A stretch of 64,000 nt of DNA from Caldilineaceae bacterium SB0661_bin_34 (GTDB lineage Bacteria; Chloroflexota; Anaerolineae; Caldilineales; Caldilineaceae), in the NCBI GenBank assembly GCA_009841145.1, contig VXMJ01000062.1, forward strand, positions 33,797-97,796, written 5' to 3'. Below, in pieces: positions 63,621 through 64,000 of the stretch. Numbering within the stretch: position 1 is the first letter of the stretch; each line of letters opens with the position of its first letter. The notes under the pieces are model-generated. The model was not told the DNA's origin. It was given only the letters and a program-made list of their open reading frames with translations, and searched no databases. The position numbers were made by a program, and so were the translations under genes.

Positions 63621-63784
63621 GTGAAGCTTAGCTACTTGTCCGTTCTTGGGCAGAGCCGTCGATTGTCTTGAGTAGATGCAGGCACGAGCTTGCTCGGCAG
63701 GGCCGGGAAACGGCGATTGGCCGCTACTGCAGAGACGACAGGCGCATTTTAATTTTACATGTGCACACAGATAACGCATTGTTA

Positions 63785-63848
63785 GCCACAGTGCCGGTAC
63801 TGTTTCACTTTCGTTGAAAACCGTTCAGGTCCACCTGAACGGCTCCTT
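63785..63848. repeat. Direct repeat copy 1, about 64 bp
   Basis: The first 35 bases match the copy at 63936 with one mismatch (T/C at 63798), the middle has diverged, and the last 13 bases or so (TGAACGGCTCCTT) match again. Contains the hairpin CCGTTCAGGT-CC-ACCTGAACGG at 63821-63842. Confidence 0.8.
63821..63842. repeat. 10-bp perfect hairpin inside repeat copy 1
   Basis: CCGTTCAGGT, CC, ACCTGAACGG, followed by CTCCTTTT. The hairpin plus T-run looks like a terminator on the plus strand or the end of a small mobile repeat. In copy 2 the stem is broken (CAGTTTAGTTGGACATGAAC). Confidence 0.6.
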
Positions 63849-63914
63849 TTGCACGGTCCTGGTGGCCGGCCGGCTTCAAGGGATAAGGAAGCCGTATATG
63901 TCCGTATGAGCCAC

Positions 63915-63970
63915 TTTCAACGAAAGTGAAACAGTGCCACAGTGCCGGCACTGTTTCACTTTCGTTGAAA
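63915..63970. repeat. 24-bp perfect inverted repeat at right end
   Basis: Left arm 63915-63938 begins TTTCAACGAAAGTGAAAC and ends AGTGCC; right arm 63947-63970 is its exact complement, with 8 bp between. The right arm is part of direct repeat copy 2 and corresponds to the start of copy 1. Such dyads are typical of MITE- or REP-like elements. Confidence 0.85.
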
Positions 63971-64000
63971 ACAGTTTAGTTGGACATGAACGGCTCCTTC
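63936..64000. repeat. Direct repeat copy 2, about 64 bp, reaching the window edge
   Basis: Same orientation as the copy at 63785-63848, 151 bp further on, same left end GCCACAGTGCCGG and right end TGAACGGCTCCTT. It may continue into the next window; more copies could follow. Confidence 0.75.

Noticed and set aside
63785..64000. CRISPR array
   Set aside because: Only two direct copies of about 64 bp with diverged centres and no regular spacers; the strong dyad fits a mobile or REP-like repeat better.

Overview
The window looks like a piece of a GC-rich bacterial chromosome, most probably from a member of the Chloroflexota (Anaerolineae/Caldilineae-like). This is an inference from gene content: lipoprotein sugar-binding proteins with twin-arginine signals and an 'SACAAP' type lipobox, LysW-dependent (alpha-aminoadipate) lysine biosynthesis, several phytanoyl-CoA-dioxygenase-like enzymes, sulfatases, CUT1 sugar transporters without their own ATPase, and a TgpA/DUF58 pair. 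No rRNA or tRNA gene was recognised, so taxonomy is not fixed by a marker.

Layout. 1-9.3 kb: a sulfatase cut by the left edge, ychF, a carbohydrate ABC transporter operon (binding protein, PhyH-like dioxygenase, two permeases) and, divergent from it, a second sulfatase with a ribokinase-family kinase. 9.3-15.8 kb: housekeeping genes (glycine decarboxylase P-protein, a GNAT-like protein, CorA, RNase D). 15.9-20 kb: three tandem paralogous two-domain GNAT-like proteins, with a truncated IS605-type TnpB remnant wedged before the third. 20-25.5 kb: acetamidase/formamidase, a D-2-hydroxyacid dehydrogenase, lysZ-lysJ and a glycerophosphodiester phosphodiesterase. 25.5-28.7 kb: about 2 kb of gene-poor, partly AT-rich DNA followed by a tyrosine recombinase, a probable insertion. 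28.9-34.3 kb: lysS-lysT-lysU-lysW-lysX-lysY on the minus strand. The lysine pathway genes therefore lie in two arms that converge on the integrase region.

34.6-40.4 kb: two recently duplicated branched-chain-amino-acid-type binding proteins that share a 389-bp identical block, downstream of an ABC-2 type transporter (ATPase plus two membrane subunits). A remnant of the last permease gene between the two binding protein genes records the tandem duplication. 40.5-46.1 kb: TIGR01777-type epimerase, alpha-glucan phosphorylase, a small membrane protein, an O-methyltransferase and a ThrH-like phosphatase. 46.4-55 kb: a second CUT1 transporter, an alpha/beta hydrolase, a GH3 beta-glucosidase and another PhyH-like dioxygenase, together a plausible glycoside uptake and degradation locus. 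55-60.6 kb: a 41-residue membrane peptide, TgpA transglutaminase-like protein, DUF58 protein, a 72-residue helical protein and a DUF362 protein. 60.9-63.6 kb: a YcjX-like P-loop NTPase coupled to a YcjF-like membrane protein. The right edge carries two direct copies of a roughly 64-bp repeat, one of which forms a long inverted repeat.

No complete undescribed defence or mobile system was recognised. The most interesting observations are the gene conversion and duplication scar at 35-38 kb, the split lysine cluster, the GNAT triplication with its TnpB remnant, the YcjX/YcjF pair next to terminal repeats, and the dioxygenase embedded in a sugar-transporter operon.
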